From Blastomyces gilchristii SLH14081 (taxonomy: Eukaryota > Ascomycota > Eurotiomycetes > Onygenales > Ajellomycetaceae): DNA of 64,000 nucleotides. Below the pieces are notes generated by a model that saw nothing but the letters and a program-made list of their open reading frames with translations, had not been told where the DNA came from and ran no database searches. Each line of letters begins with the position of its first letter. The stretch's first letter is position 1. Below are positions 23,229 through 38,564 of the stretch, piece after piece. The stretch is from contig NW_003101664.1 in assembly GCF_000003855.2 (NCBI RefSeq), positions 124,001 through 188,000 of the forward strand, given 5' to 3'. Position numbers and translations under genes: made by a program.

Positions 23229-24294
23229 TTCGATGGTAATATCCAAGCAACCAGGGTTTGGTTGGTATTGGATCTGTTGGTGTCGGGATGGCGAACGAAG
23301 CCCCGGCTGAAAGATGTTGGATTGAGAGAAGAGATAGAAAGAACCGTCGTGGAGTTAAAGCATATGCGTAGATATGTGGTTAAGAACCCATTTTGACAGG
23401 ATGTTGCGTTGTTGCTGCTGCTGCAGAGAGGTCATTATCAAAAGCGGTTGTGGTCGTTTATCTTGTGACCCAGAGCGCTTATCGCGCTAACCCACCTTGT
23501 CGATCAAGCTGGCGGTTGGATTTGAGATGGGGGGCGCAAGCGAGGTAATTAGATAATACTTACAATTTTCCAAACGGCAAACTGTCCTGCTGAGAACGCT
23601 GGCTCTTATCATGGCTCCTGGCTTAAACAAAGGGCGAATAAAAGTATGCCTACGGCCTTAAATTATTATCGTACTTTGTTTCAAAAAAGGGCGTATAGCT
23701 ACGTCAGCGGAGGAATATATCATTACTTCTTGACCATTTCAATCCAAGAGCATCAAAATACATTATTTGATTAAAGAAGCATTTATTTTGCCCATTTACT
23801 TGGTACGCAAAGCGCGAATAGCAAGGTAAGAAACCATTGGAATAAAGACACATCATAAGGAGTACATAACCAAAAAGCCCTCGCCAATGGGCGTTTTTAA
23901 AACACCCCAAAAACGACATCAAAAGTATGGTAAAAAGACAACGCCCGTGAAATCTAAAAGCCAGAAACACCTTGCTGTTCAAAGAAAGAAAAGCAAAATA
24001 ATGGGAAAAGGCTGAACAAGGTAAGAGGGCATGAATAAAACAAAAGATGCACTCGACAGGCATGTGAAGCCCGTATATAAATAAAACAAAAATCCATTAT
24101 AATGTATGCGGATGGAGGGGAAAACAATCAAAAGACACCAAAATCCCCAATCACCATGCCATATTAACCATCCTGATGGATAGTCCATGTTTTTTTGCCA
24201 ACCACTTTCCCTTAAAGAATCAAAGGGAAATAATAATAGAAGAAAATACAACATATTTTTTTTAAGAGAAAAAAACAAGATCAGCCGTATATAA
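23229..24294. other. intergenic: transporter promoter and MED15 3' flank
   Basis: No gene seen. The minus-strand frames at 23704-24362 are A/T-rich, Phe/Leu-rich and lie directly after the MED15 stop, so they are probably 3'UTR. Confidence 0.5.
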
Positions 24295-29289
<4,995 letters not shown>

Positions 29290-30941
29290 ATTGCGATCGG
29301 GAACCAGAGATCACCTTTAAAAGGCTCCCCGGCAGGAGGATTTTTGGGTTAAGCATCAACCGACGTCAACGGTAAACACACAAGATTGCGAGGATGTAGG
29401 GTGTTTAACGGCGGCCAAGTTGAAGCCTGAAGACTTTCAGGGATGGAGGGCTTTCGCCTAGCCACCAATATTGAGGTCGAACGATGTACATGTACTGTTG
29501 AAGCCGAGTGGGGAAAAAAATGCAGGAAGAGCAGTTTGCGAGGGCTAAGAATCGGGCGGGAAGAGGTACAGCGTGTCCGGGAGGAGGGGGGGCGGGAGAT
29601 GGAAGTCGAGGCAGTGAGCGATGACGGGGCTATGGTAGGTATCGAGAGAGGATAGGAATGCTGGATGTAAAGGACTGCCTGTCAAGCTGTAATCCGGATG
29701 CTCTGAGGAGATTCTGAGGGAGGGGAGGAGGAGGGCCAGCGGATATTGGACGAAGAACGAGGCAAACGACAGAGTTCCAGACAGGTTAAACAAGGGCTAG
29801 GCTGTTGTTACCCTGAGCGTTAGCTGGTTAGCCTTCCGCAGCCAAACGATGTGGCAGGCAAACTAGCAAATACGGCCTCACAGAGCTTCTAGGCACAACT
29901 GCGGGTCGTGTTTCGGGGCACATCAAGCACTTGGAAGAATGAAGACGAAATAGAAAAGCTTTTTGGATCCAGAGGGCCCAAAAACACAAAGCGGGATCGG
30001 GGATGATCGACGGGCGGCGGTGGTGAGGGAGTGGCCTAGAAACCCTGTCTCAGCCATAGAAACTTGACGGGTTGAAGATGGGCTTGGGGGTGGTAGGTGG
30101 TGGAAGGTTTAGTGAAGTTAGTGGTTCGCTGGGGACCTGGGGTGGAGGAGAATTCCCTGGGCACAAGTCCCTGTTAAGTTGTTACTGGCCGAGCGCGCAC
30201 CGGCTCGTGCCAAGGTCGCTGCTGTCACTCAGGGTATTCCTGGGTAACCTCTGATTGGGCAGTTCTCATGGCAGGAGCACGACTCCAACAAGTACTGCGT
30301 AGCTGGACTCAAGAACCCATGCAAAAGTCACGAAACAATAATAGTTATTAAGCGATAACCTTGGAGATATTGAATAATAATATTAATAATAACATGGGCG
30401 CTTACACCGCATGGCTTTGTTCCCAACCTTTTGATGCTGAAGCTGGAAACGGGGTTGGTGACAAGAAAGAAATTACTAGCGGTAACTATGAATGCCCGAT
30501 GAGAGGCTGGTTGTGCCCGTCCCGTGATCAGGTGGTCTTCCTGCCGCAAAGTGCGCCTAAAACCCCTGCTGATTATTGAAATAGGACTAGTGCAAGTAGA
30601 CATTTAGCCGCGAGTTGGAAAATGTAACGCTAAACCCGATCTGGTGCTGTCCATCTTGGCTCCAGAGCTTCTGATGAATGACTAAACACTGCGTCACTAG
30701 GACCCGCAGTTACGCAACAACCGTTTATCACCAAACAGCCAACCTCTCTTCACCCAACCTAATTTGTGCTGACCTCGTCTCCGATATATAGATTCGTCAA
30801 AATACCCCTCATATCCTTCTTTCTAGCGGAGACGAGACGCCAGTTTCGACGAGACTGACTTACCATGATTCATCGATAGGGTACTCTCCCCATTCAACCC
30901 TCGTCGCCGAAAGCCATCAATGTGACCCGACGTTGCAAGCC
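29290..30941. promoter_or_regulatory. divergent promoter region of MED15 and the LMBR1 gene
   Basis: 1.65 kb between two outward-pointing start codons. No gene is supported. GC content is near that of the genes and no repeats are recognised. Confidence 0.5.
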
Positions 30942-33120
30942 ATGTCTCCGTCAGTCGCTTCTAGTACCGCCCCTGTGGGTTCAGGGATATTCATGATCAT
31001 TGCTCTCCTAGTCATATCGATTTTGGTTCTTCTTCTCCTAAGACATTATTTGCCATTGCGCTCGACTCCGGCCTTCCTATCTCTCCCCGTCTTTCTAGCT
31101 CTTGCCCTACCCGCAAGCGTGGTTTTACTTGTTCCTATTGATCTTACATCGAGCACAAAGGGGGATGAACCGAGTTCGGGGATATGGCTCCCCCCGCGCG
31201 TGATGCTTGTTTCGTGGAGGATTGCTTATTGGTTGACATTTGTGATGACTTGGTGAGTTTTGGGATAATCGTCTCATCTACTCCCTTATTCATTGCGACA
31301 ACACACCACTTCAGAGTAGCTAACAGAAGCTGATCCCCTCCTCTAGGGTGATTTTGCCTTTGCTCGGCGAATACGTTGATTCCGGATATCGCACTCCGAA
31401 AGACCGTATCCTATACTCGCTGCGCTCGAATGGGCGGTATCAATTGATTGTTCTTGGATCTGGTATCGCAGGACTCGTCTACATATCTATACAGAATGGG
31501 TTTGACTTCACATCTATCAAAGCCCTCGTTATGGCTCTGGCTTATTTCTGGGGATTGGCACTTGCAATATACCTTATGGGTCATGGCTTGGTGGTGATCC
31601 CTCGCACTCTAATAAGGAATGCAAACCCTGGCAACAAACTTAGGAGGCTTCAAGCCCGCGCCCCTCGAATATACGATCGCCTAACAGATTCCATGGCTGA
31701 CCTTGAAGACCTTGAATTTCAAGTATCCCAGTTACGCAAGAGGAAAACAGGCGTTCCGCATGATTTACAAGAATGGATTGACGAACTAGTTGATATGACC
31801 AGTATTCCCGAATCAAGGCTTCGGGCATCTGCTAGCGCCAACGACTCACGATTGAGTGTGCCGTCCATAATCACCACGCGATATCTCGCAGATATCACCA
31901 GACGCCTGGGTCGAGCGCGCCATCAAAATGCGCGTTTCACCAATGCCTGGGAGCGGCTTGTTAGGGAAGCTGCTGATACCCAATCAATTATTGATTCTTC
32001 TGCTTCCAAAAGGCTCGAATTCTCTCTTCCTTCATTTCGATCTTCTCCGAATAAGTCAGTCACATATATGACCCCCACTGTACGATACTATATCCACGTA
32101 CATATTCTACCAGCTGCGAGGCTGATTCTCGCGGGTTTCTTCTCATTGGCGTCTGCCTGTGTTGTCTGGTCTGAAATCGTCAAATCTTTTGCCCCTAGAG
32201 TTTCTATTGTCACCCTTTCTGTTGTCCACAATCCCACAAAATCTGAACCAATTGGGTTCTTAGGCCAAGTTGCATCTGCAGCATGGATTTTTTACATGTG
32301 CTCAGCCGCATTTGTTGGCATCACGGATGCCAGAGTTTGGGGCAACCGGGCTCTCGTCCCACGAAACACCTATAGCGAAAGCGCCTGTTGGTATGCAGGC
32401 CAAATTGCGAAGCTTACAGTTCCACTTTCTTACAACTTTCTTACATTCCTTCCTCAAGACATCCAGAAGAAAACCACCTTTTACCACTTCCTTGGGCGCC
32501 TAATCAATCTAACGCCACTAGGCAAGGGCTTTGATTACGCTTTTCCAATTTTCATATTGATACCCGTTTGCGCAACATTATTCAACTTGTACGGACGAGT
32601 TAAACGCTGGTTTGATTTCGGTTTGCTCGAGGATGAGGATGAGAATGTGACACTCAATGATAGTGGGTTTGGAGTCGGGGGCTGGCGGGAAGGCCGGGAA
32701 CTGATAGAGAGGGAGCTAAGTGGGCCCGGCTCTCTAGGCCTTTCGTCACAGGCGGCGGCTTCGGTATATGGGCGAACAGCATCTGCGCCTTCCAGTCGTC
32801 CTACAATATGGGTGCCGCCCGCAGATCGCCCAAGAACCCAAGGTCAAGGACCAACAGGCAGGCCTACCTCCACGACTCGCACACCAACAGTCGCGCCAGA
32901 GGAAGACGAAGAGGATGAGAATTTCTTCCAGTCATTCGCGCACCGGGTCCGAAACACCTTTGAAACGGCTAGCACTCCACAGTGGTTCCGTGGGGATAAT
33001 GTTAGCATCCAGCGGCCTAGGTGGCTCGGAGGTCAGGAGCCCGAAGAAGGGAATAATACTACATCCGGACTTGGGAGATGGTTTGGTGGGAGACCCTCAG
33101 AAGGGCAGGTGCGAATATGA
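30942..33120 (+). CDS. LMBR1-domain integral membrane protein (LMBRD2-like)
   Basis: Two exons give 694 aa: 30942-31252 and 31347-33120, joined in phase at VMTW/VILPLLGEY. About nine hydrophobic helices are visible: three in exon 1 and around its junction, two near residues 130-180, and four in the second half. Between them lies a long cytosolic loop with a coiled-coil-like stretch (DSMADLEDLEFQVSQLRKRK). SYNFLTFLPQ and LGKGFDYAFPIFILIPVCATLFNLYGR are typical of the LMBR1 family, whose members act as membrane receptors or cofactors in animals. The tail is disordered, Pro/Gly/Ser-rich. The function in fungi is unclear. The ATG at 30942 was taken; the upstream UTR has a short out-of-frame ATG-stop (ATGTGA at 30920). 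Confidence 0.85.
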
Positions 33121-33791
33121 ACTTTGAAGCCGAGAGATCTAGAAGATCAGTCTTCTGTATTGACAGGGAGAATGGATGCCTGCCACTCGCTTGTGGGCCA
33201 CTGACGTTATTGCTGTTTTGTTTCGACTGGCAATTTAGTACCGCTTTGTAGAACATAGAATGTATGTCCAGCATAATAATTCATATTTACTCCGTGCGCT
33301 TGCTTCCTCGTAGTGATAAATGGGCATGCTGTAGTTAAAGAGGTAACTCTCCTGGTTATGGATATTTGCCACGGCCCACCAGACCACTGTCAAAGGTGAA
33401 CGCGACAAAAGCGAAATGGGCATTTGACCACCATCCATGGATGAATCACTTTTCTCTGCCGAATTAATTGGAAAACAAGTCTTCCTATTATTATTCAAAA
33501 CATAAACGATTCACAATTACTTCAGCAAAAGTTTTCAGAGGGATGTTTGTGTTTGTTTGAAGTTGAACATGAATAATTGCTCTGGAACTTGGCTTGGGTG
33601 GGCAGCCCTGCACTGCAGCCCGTTGCCGCGACCAGAACGAGGTGAAAAAAAGGCGCTTGCCAGCCTGCCAGGCAACTCGCAGCGCAGTCCTGTGACCCCC
33701 GCCGCCATCAGCCGAAGGAAAAAGTCAACCGCCATTGAGAGAAGGAAAAAAAAAAAAAAAAAAACCTGAGGCTCCGGATACCAACTCTACC
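33121..33791. other. intergenic with A-run before the BAG gene
   Basis: No gene. A run of about twenty A residues (about 33746-33766) lies immediately upstream of the BAG-protein start and is probably in its 5'UTR or core promoter. Confidence 0.5.
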
Positions 33792-35240
33792 ATGCACCAC
33801 CGCAACCCCCCCCCCTCCCTCTCTTCCATTTGGCACAATCGCTCTATGACACTCGTTTCCTCCCATTTTTCCTCCCTCAGCGCGACATCCGCTTCATATC
33901 TGGAGTCTCTGGCGACTCATCTCCCAGACTCCGTCCGGAGTGCTGTATCACGCTTTGCGACCGCACTTTCTAAAGTTGACCCAACATCGTCATCACCCCT
34001 GTGGCTAGATAGCCTTGCGAAGCCCTTCGAGGCTCTACCACTCCTTACCACATCAACCCCCACCGCCCGTGTCGGGGTCACCCTTCTTTTAGCCTTGCTT
34101 CTTGCCGTTCTTGCGATGAGCTGGAATCCATGGAGAGAGCGCTTATCTCCCTATAGAAACACTTCCCCGCCAACCGTTGCCGATGATGACTACAGCTACG
34201 TAACTGTCGATGACGCCGACTATATAAGAGCACGGCATAACCTGAGCTACTCCCCCACCGAACCGCGGAGCAACCAACATCCCCTTACAATCGCCGACGA
34301 CGATGAATCTAAGCCAGATGTGATCATCCTAAAATACAGAGGGAAATCATACCGTCTCAATTTCCCCGCTTATTCCATTGGCGACGGACTGATAACGGTT
34401 GGGAATGTGAAATTGGCTGCCGCAAATGCACTGGATGTCCCGGACACACGGCAAATAAAACTTCTTTACAAAGGCACTGTGTTGAGAGATGACTCCGCCC
34501 GAGCCAAGGATGTCGGGCTGAAGCAGAATTCCGCAACAATGTGCGTGATATCGGATTTCCTCCCAGATACGTCGAGCGAGGAGAGCTTAGTGACACCTGC
34601 AACCTATGACATGCCTGAGACCACCAACCAGCAATCCCCGTCCCCCCCTCCTGCCAATGGGGGTGGCGGCAGCGGTGGCCGCAAAAAAAGACGTAACAAG
34701 AAGCGCTCCAATAATAACGCGGCGAAGGACACACAGGAATCAGCGCAAAGCCCATCTACACCTTTTGCGATACCTATAGAACGGCCTCAACAGCAAAACC
34801 CACAACGAGCACCCCAACAATCCCCCCCATCCTCCTACACCAGCAATTCACCCAACCTCTCCGCCCGGCCTTTAGCCAATGACAACAACCGGCCCCCGTC
34901 CTCCGCCAGTACATCCCCGCGCCCCTCCCACATTCCCAAACCGTCCCCGAACCTCAACCTCGTCCGTACGCCGCAAGAAAAGATCAGCCTGCTCAGCAGA
35001 TATTTCCACGAGACCCTCGAACCTTTAATACGCGAATATATCCAGCATCCGCCCGCGGACCAGAAGTCGCGGGATTTCGAGCACCGCAAGCTTAGCGAGA
35101 CAATAATGATGCAGGTTATTTTGAAGGTGGATGGGATTGAGGTTGACGGCATTGAGGAGGCGAGGCAGCAGCGGAAAGCGCTTATTGTTACAGTGCAGAA
35201 TTTGTTGAAGTTGCTTGATGAGGCGCATAGGCGCGGATAG
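33792..35240 (+). CDS. membrane-anchored UBL-BAG domain Hsp70 cochaperone
   Basis: Single exon, 482 aa from the ATG at 33792; a second Met 18 codons later is also possible. An amphipathic N-terminus precedes one transmembrane helix at about residues 94-109 (VGVTLLLALLLAVLAM). Next come a ubiquitin-like domain at about 175-255 (ITVGNVKLAAANAL, IKLLYKGTVLRDD), a basic Gly/Lys/Arg linker (GGGGSGGRKKRRNKK) and a disordered Pro/Ser/Asn stretch. A C-terminal BAG domain starts at about 400 (EKISLLSRYFHETLEPLIREYI...LKLLDEAHR). The order resembles Bag1-type proteins of fission yeast, with the anchor of Snl1. BAG domains release nucleotide from Hsp70. The protein probably recruits Hsp70 to the ER or nuclear envelope, an inference from the anchor. 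Confidence 0.87.
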   Translation: MHHRNPPPSLSSIWHNRSMTLVSSHFSSLSATSASYLESLATHLPDSVRSAVSRFATALSKVDPTSSSPLWLDSLAKPFEALPLLTTSTPTARVGVTLLLALLLAVLAMSWNPWRERLSPYRNTSPPTVADDDYSYVTVDDADYIRARHNLSYSPTEPRSNQHPLTIADDDESKPDVIILKYRGKSYRLNFPAYSIGDGLITVGNVKLAAANALDVPDTRQIKLLYKGTVLRDDSARAKDVGLKQNSATMCVISDFLPDTSSEESLVTPATYDMPETTNQQSPSPPPANGGGGSGGRKKRRNKKRSNNNAAKDTQESAQSPSTPFAIPIERPQQQNPQRAPQQSPPSSYTSNSPNLSARPLANDNNRPPSSASTSPRPSHIPKPSPNLNLVRTPQEKISLLSRYFHETLEPLIREYIQHPPADQKSRDFEHRKLSETIMMQVILKVDGIEVDGIEEARQQRKALIVTVQNLLKLLDEAHRRG

Positions 35241-36448
35241 GGGGGTGTTGGGTGTCCCTTTTTTTATTTATTTATCTTGATTTATTTACGCATTTTGCCG
35301 TGCTTCTTTTCTCCTACGCTCTATTGCATACATTCCTAGGCTTTGGTCCGTATTCTGTCGTACTTGTGATTATGCATTGTTTCTTTATGCTCTATCCTAG
35401 TTTTCAATCTTCAAGTTTATCAATCGGCGCTTTTTAGTATGAGCCGGGTAATCCCCAGGCGCGAGAGAGTTTATACTTTTCTTTTTCCTTTAGACAAGAC
35501 ATCAACATCAACAACGACAAATGGAAAACATTTTGACTCATAACGGAATGCATATTAGGGCATGGGATCGGATTTCTTTTTCCTCATCTCTACTCCCGTA
35601 TACCCGCATCAATTAGACATCTTCACCCTTGTTGAATGACCATACTGACCTGATTGGCGCTGGTTGGCGCCATTTTCTTCTGATGATAATAACAATAACG
35701 ATATATATTAATAGACTCTTCCAATGTTGTACGGATATACATTTCCCTTTGGTTTTCTTGGGGGTTTTTTTTTTATAGCTTTTTCCTTTCCCGCGCGCTG
35801 CTCCACGATCCAATCAGAACAAAGTCCCCAGGTGTTCTTTCTGTACTCCATACGTTGCATGAGAATATTAGAAATGGGACCAGGTAAGGCGGGGAAAGGA
35901 CGACTCTAGAAGCCAGTCAAACAACCAGATGGTTTTTTTTTTTTTTTTTTTTTTTTCCTTGAAAGGATTAACCTACTCGAAGGGAAAAAAGGAACAGGTA
36001 AAGTAAAAAATCTAAACCGTCATTGAGTTTCTCTTTTTAGATATCCATTCCGTTGGATGATCCAATGGCGTACGCTATGCTTCTGGAAGCATTGGGGGAG
36101 AAAAACGTGTGTGTAAATGATTTTTTTAAACAATGAGAAAAACGTGTGTGTAAATGTATCTCTACAATAAATGTTCTAGACGGAAAAATGTCAAACAGCG
36201 GCGAAGAATGAAAACTGAACTGATCGTTTTTAATTAATTACTGACCAGGAGACAACACAGGGTTGAACTAACTTTCGGGCCGCCGAAACCTTTCCCAAAG
36301 TACAGTACGGACTGGACTCCGCTTTCTGCTGTTTCATAACCCTGGTATGGACCACGAACAAAAAAAGTAAATAAGAGGAATACACCGGAGAAAAAGTCGT
36401 TTCGAGTTCGGGTTTGGACTCCCCTTTTTGCAGATTGTATGCTATATG
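35241..36448. other. intergenic, homopolymer-rich
   Basis: No gene supported. It contains a T-run of about 25 bases at about 35932-35957. A 20-bp unit around AAAAACGTGTGTGTAAATG is duplicated at about 36100 and 36136. Confidence 0.5.
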
Positions 36449-36480
36449 TAAACCGTGCCAAGCGCACTCACTACGGAGTA

Positions 36481-36706
36481 CAGTGTTCTGCTAAAAAGTT
36501 TGAAACCCTCCCCTTTTACGCTAGGCTTAATATAATTTAGGGCTGGATAGTTAGTATACAAGATATTATTGAGAATTTGAAAATTTGAGGAAGAATCATG
36601 CCAAGGCGGGTCAATTAGGGCTTTTTAATACTAAATAGTGATTCAGCTAAATTACATTAAGCCTAGTGTAAAAGGGGAGGGTTTCACACTTTTTAGCAGA
36701 ACACTG
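36481..36706. mobile_element. 226-bp MITE with ~57-bp TIRs, Tc1/mariner-type ends
   Basis: It begins CAGTGTTCTGCTAAAAAGT and ends with its reverse complement. The inverted repeats extend about 57 bp, including CCCTCCCCTTTTAC and AGGCTTAAT, with a few mismatches. A TA dinucleotide lies on both sides (36479-36480 and 36707-36708). CAGTG ends plus TA duplication are the signature of Tc1/mariner-derived non-autonomous elements. It is inserted in the left arm of the outer element. Confidence 0.85.
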
Positions 36707-36763
36707 TACCTCTAGGAGTTGCACCCAAGTATAAAGAAAGTGTCACTGTAACAATACAAATGA

Positions 36764-36810
36764 AAATAGGTATCTTCTCTATGCGATTCTCATATAAAAG
36801 ATACCTATTT
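36764..36810. repeat. 13-bp-stem hairpin inside the outer element
   Basis: AAATAGGTATCTT (36764-36776) pairs with AAGATACCTATTT (36798-36810) across a 21-base loop. Confidence 0.8.
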
Positions 36811-36978
36811 ATATTTTTACCAACATGAATATATACTTCCAAGTATATTTCAACTATTTTTTTTTAAAGCATAGCAGATTTCAAGGTTGAAGAATGACAA
36901 GTTTTTATTATAAAAAAATTATAAAACACTTGAAAAATGGTACATAATGATGATGAAGATATTCATGGTTTTCAATAA

Positions 36979-37013
36979 GTACCTTTTGTATGAGTTTCTC
37001 ATACAAAAGTTAC
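36979..37013. repeat. 16-bp-stem hairpin with 3-base loop
   Basis: GTACCTTTTGTATGAG (36979-36994) pairs with CTCATACAAAAGTTAC (36998-37013) with one mismatch. The sequence is a diverged relative of the hairpin at 36764-36810. Confidence 0.8.
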
Positions 37014-37089
37014 GTTTTTCTTTATGGTGATATTTGCTGGGGCGCACTCACTAATGAGAGGTAGTTAGTGGGTTGTGCTTGGCACGGTT

Positions 37090-38564
37090 AGTGGCAAGAT
37101 ACCTAGGGAGTTGCAGACACACCCACTGGACAGCTAGGGAGCAGGCCGGATATGAAGAATCCCAGCAGCTGAGCCAATCACATTAGCCCCTGACGATCTT
37201 TGGTGGCCTCGAGGAATAAGGATAGGATAGTGAGGAGAGAGAGCTAGGGAGAATATAATCTATACAGTACCCGGTGGTTTGAACGGCAAATGGGTATATA
37301 GGTAATCATTAGGAAGGGTAATCCGCACATATGACCACGGGTGTACATATCATGCATGCTGAGCGATAATAATATACATACATATAACTGTGGAGTAACT
37401 AACCAACGGTTTGTTCTGATGTTCAGCTTCGAAGGCTCCAACTTGTTTAAATAACCAGCGGGAGCACAATCATTCCGAGGGCGATGGCAGGGCTACAGGC
37501 CACTAACCGCTGTAACAAGCCCACATCTGGTGGTCCCGTCTGGCTCTTCGCAGTTAGCCCTTGGAGCATGGGCGGTTTAGTGAGCAAAACCCCCAACCCA
37601 ACCAACGATGATGGTGTTATTTAACCAACAACAAACCAAGGAACAACCAAGCACTCACGCTTTTCGACTCTCCAGCTTGGGGACGGACCGCAGCCACCTT
37701 TGTTTTTTCCTGCGCAAAACCAGTTCTCTTCTCCCTCTTCTTCCTTCTTCTTCTTCTCTGCTTGCTTTGTATTATTATTTGTATGTACAGTTTCTGGGCA
37801 CGTCACTCTTTTTGTGCCTAGTAGTGCTCTGTTTCTTCCGACCCTGGTCCACTCGTTGCCTCCTTTTAGTTGTTACTATTCTTGTAGTTAGTTCTGCCAC
37901 CCAAAAGGAAAAACATCAACCTCCTCCCTCGCTCTCACTCCCTCCTCCCCTTCAATCTATCTTCTTCCATACCTCACTCTCCCCCCAACGCTCACACTGG
38001 GCTGTGCAGCTCAGTAGAGTGCTGCATTTAATTTAATTCTCCTACATGGGCCGTACTGAGACGATCGTTTTACCCTTTCCTTTCCTTTAATCGCTGATCT
38101 ATTGCCCAATTCGCGTTTTCCCACGCCGTTCAAGAACTGCCATCTTCTTGTCAACACCAAAGCCGCCCCCCCCCCCGGGGCCGCCGACAGAGCTGCTCTT
38201 TCCGACCTTGATATCCTCCGCACTCCTTCTCTCGACTTTTCCTGTGAAATTTCGAGTGTACCGGCTACATCGTTTTATCGACTACCATAACCCCACCTCC
38301 TCCTCTCGTCCCTCCACACGGCTTTGTTTTGTGTTACAATCCCGGCCTCCTCGCGATTTGTCTGGCCAAATCCACCACAGAGCCCGGCTTTAATGGAATC
38401 TAGTGTGCTCTACAGGCCGGAGTGGATTGACCGATAAAAACCAACGAAAAAGACAGAAAGAGGAGAGAAGAACAGGAGGGAACCCTAAAGAAAAGGAGTA
38501 GATCTTTCTGGCTCATTCCAGAACGGATTCGTTGCACAATAGAAATAGAATAGGGCTTGCTGGC
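37090..38564. other. intergenic, pyrimidine-rich promoter of the CaaX gene
   Basis: No supported gene. From about 37690 the plus strand is rich in C and T (TTCTTC and CTCCCTC runs) up to the start at 38565, as in many fungal promoters and 5' leaders. The frame at 37608-38036 is an effect of this composition. Confidence 0.5.

Larger units (their letters stand above)
36451..37089. mobile_element. outer MITE-like inverted-repeat element
   Basis: AACCGTGCCAAGC at 36451-36463 is matched in reverse complement by the sequence ending at 37089. The similarity continues inward (imperfectly, through CACTCACT and TACCTCT) once the inner 226-bp element is removed. About 410 bp remain without the insertion. 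The flanks are compatible with a TA duplication, but one extra A is present on the left. No coding capacity. It contains two hairpins. Confidence 0.55.

Noticed and set aside
37608..38036. 142-codon frame rich in Leu, Ser, Phe
   Set aside because: Lies in a pyrimidine-rich promoter; hydrophobicity follows from CT-rich codons.
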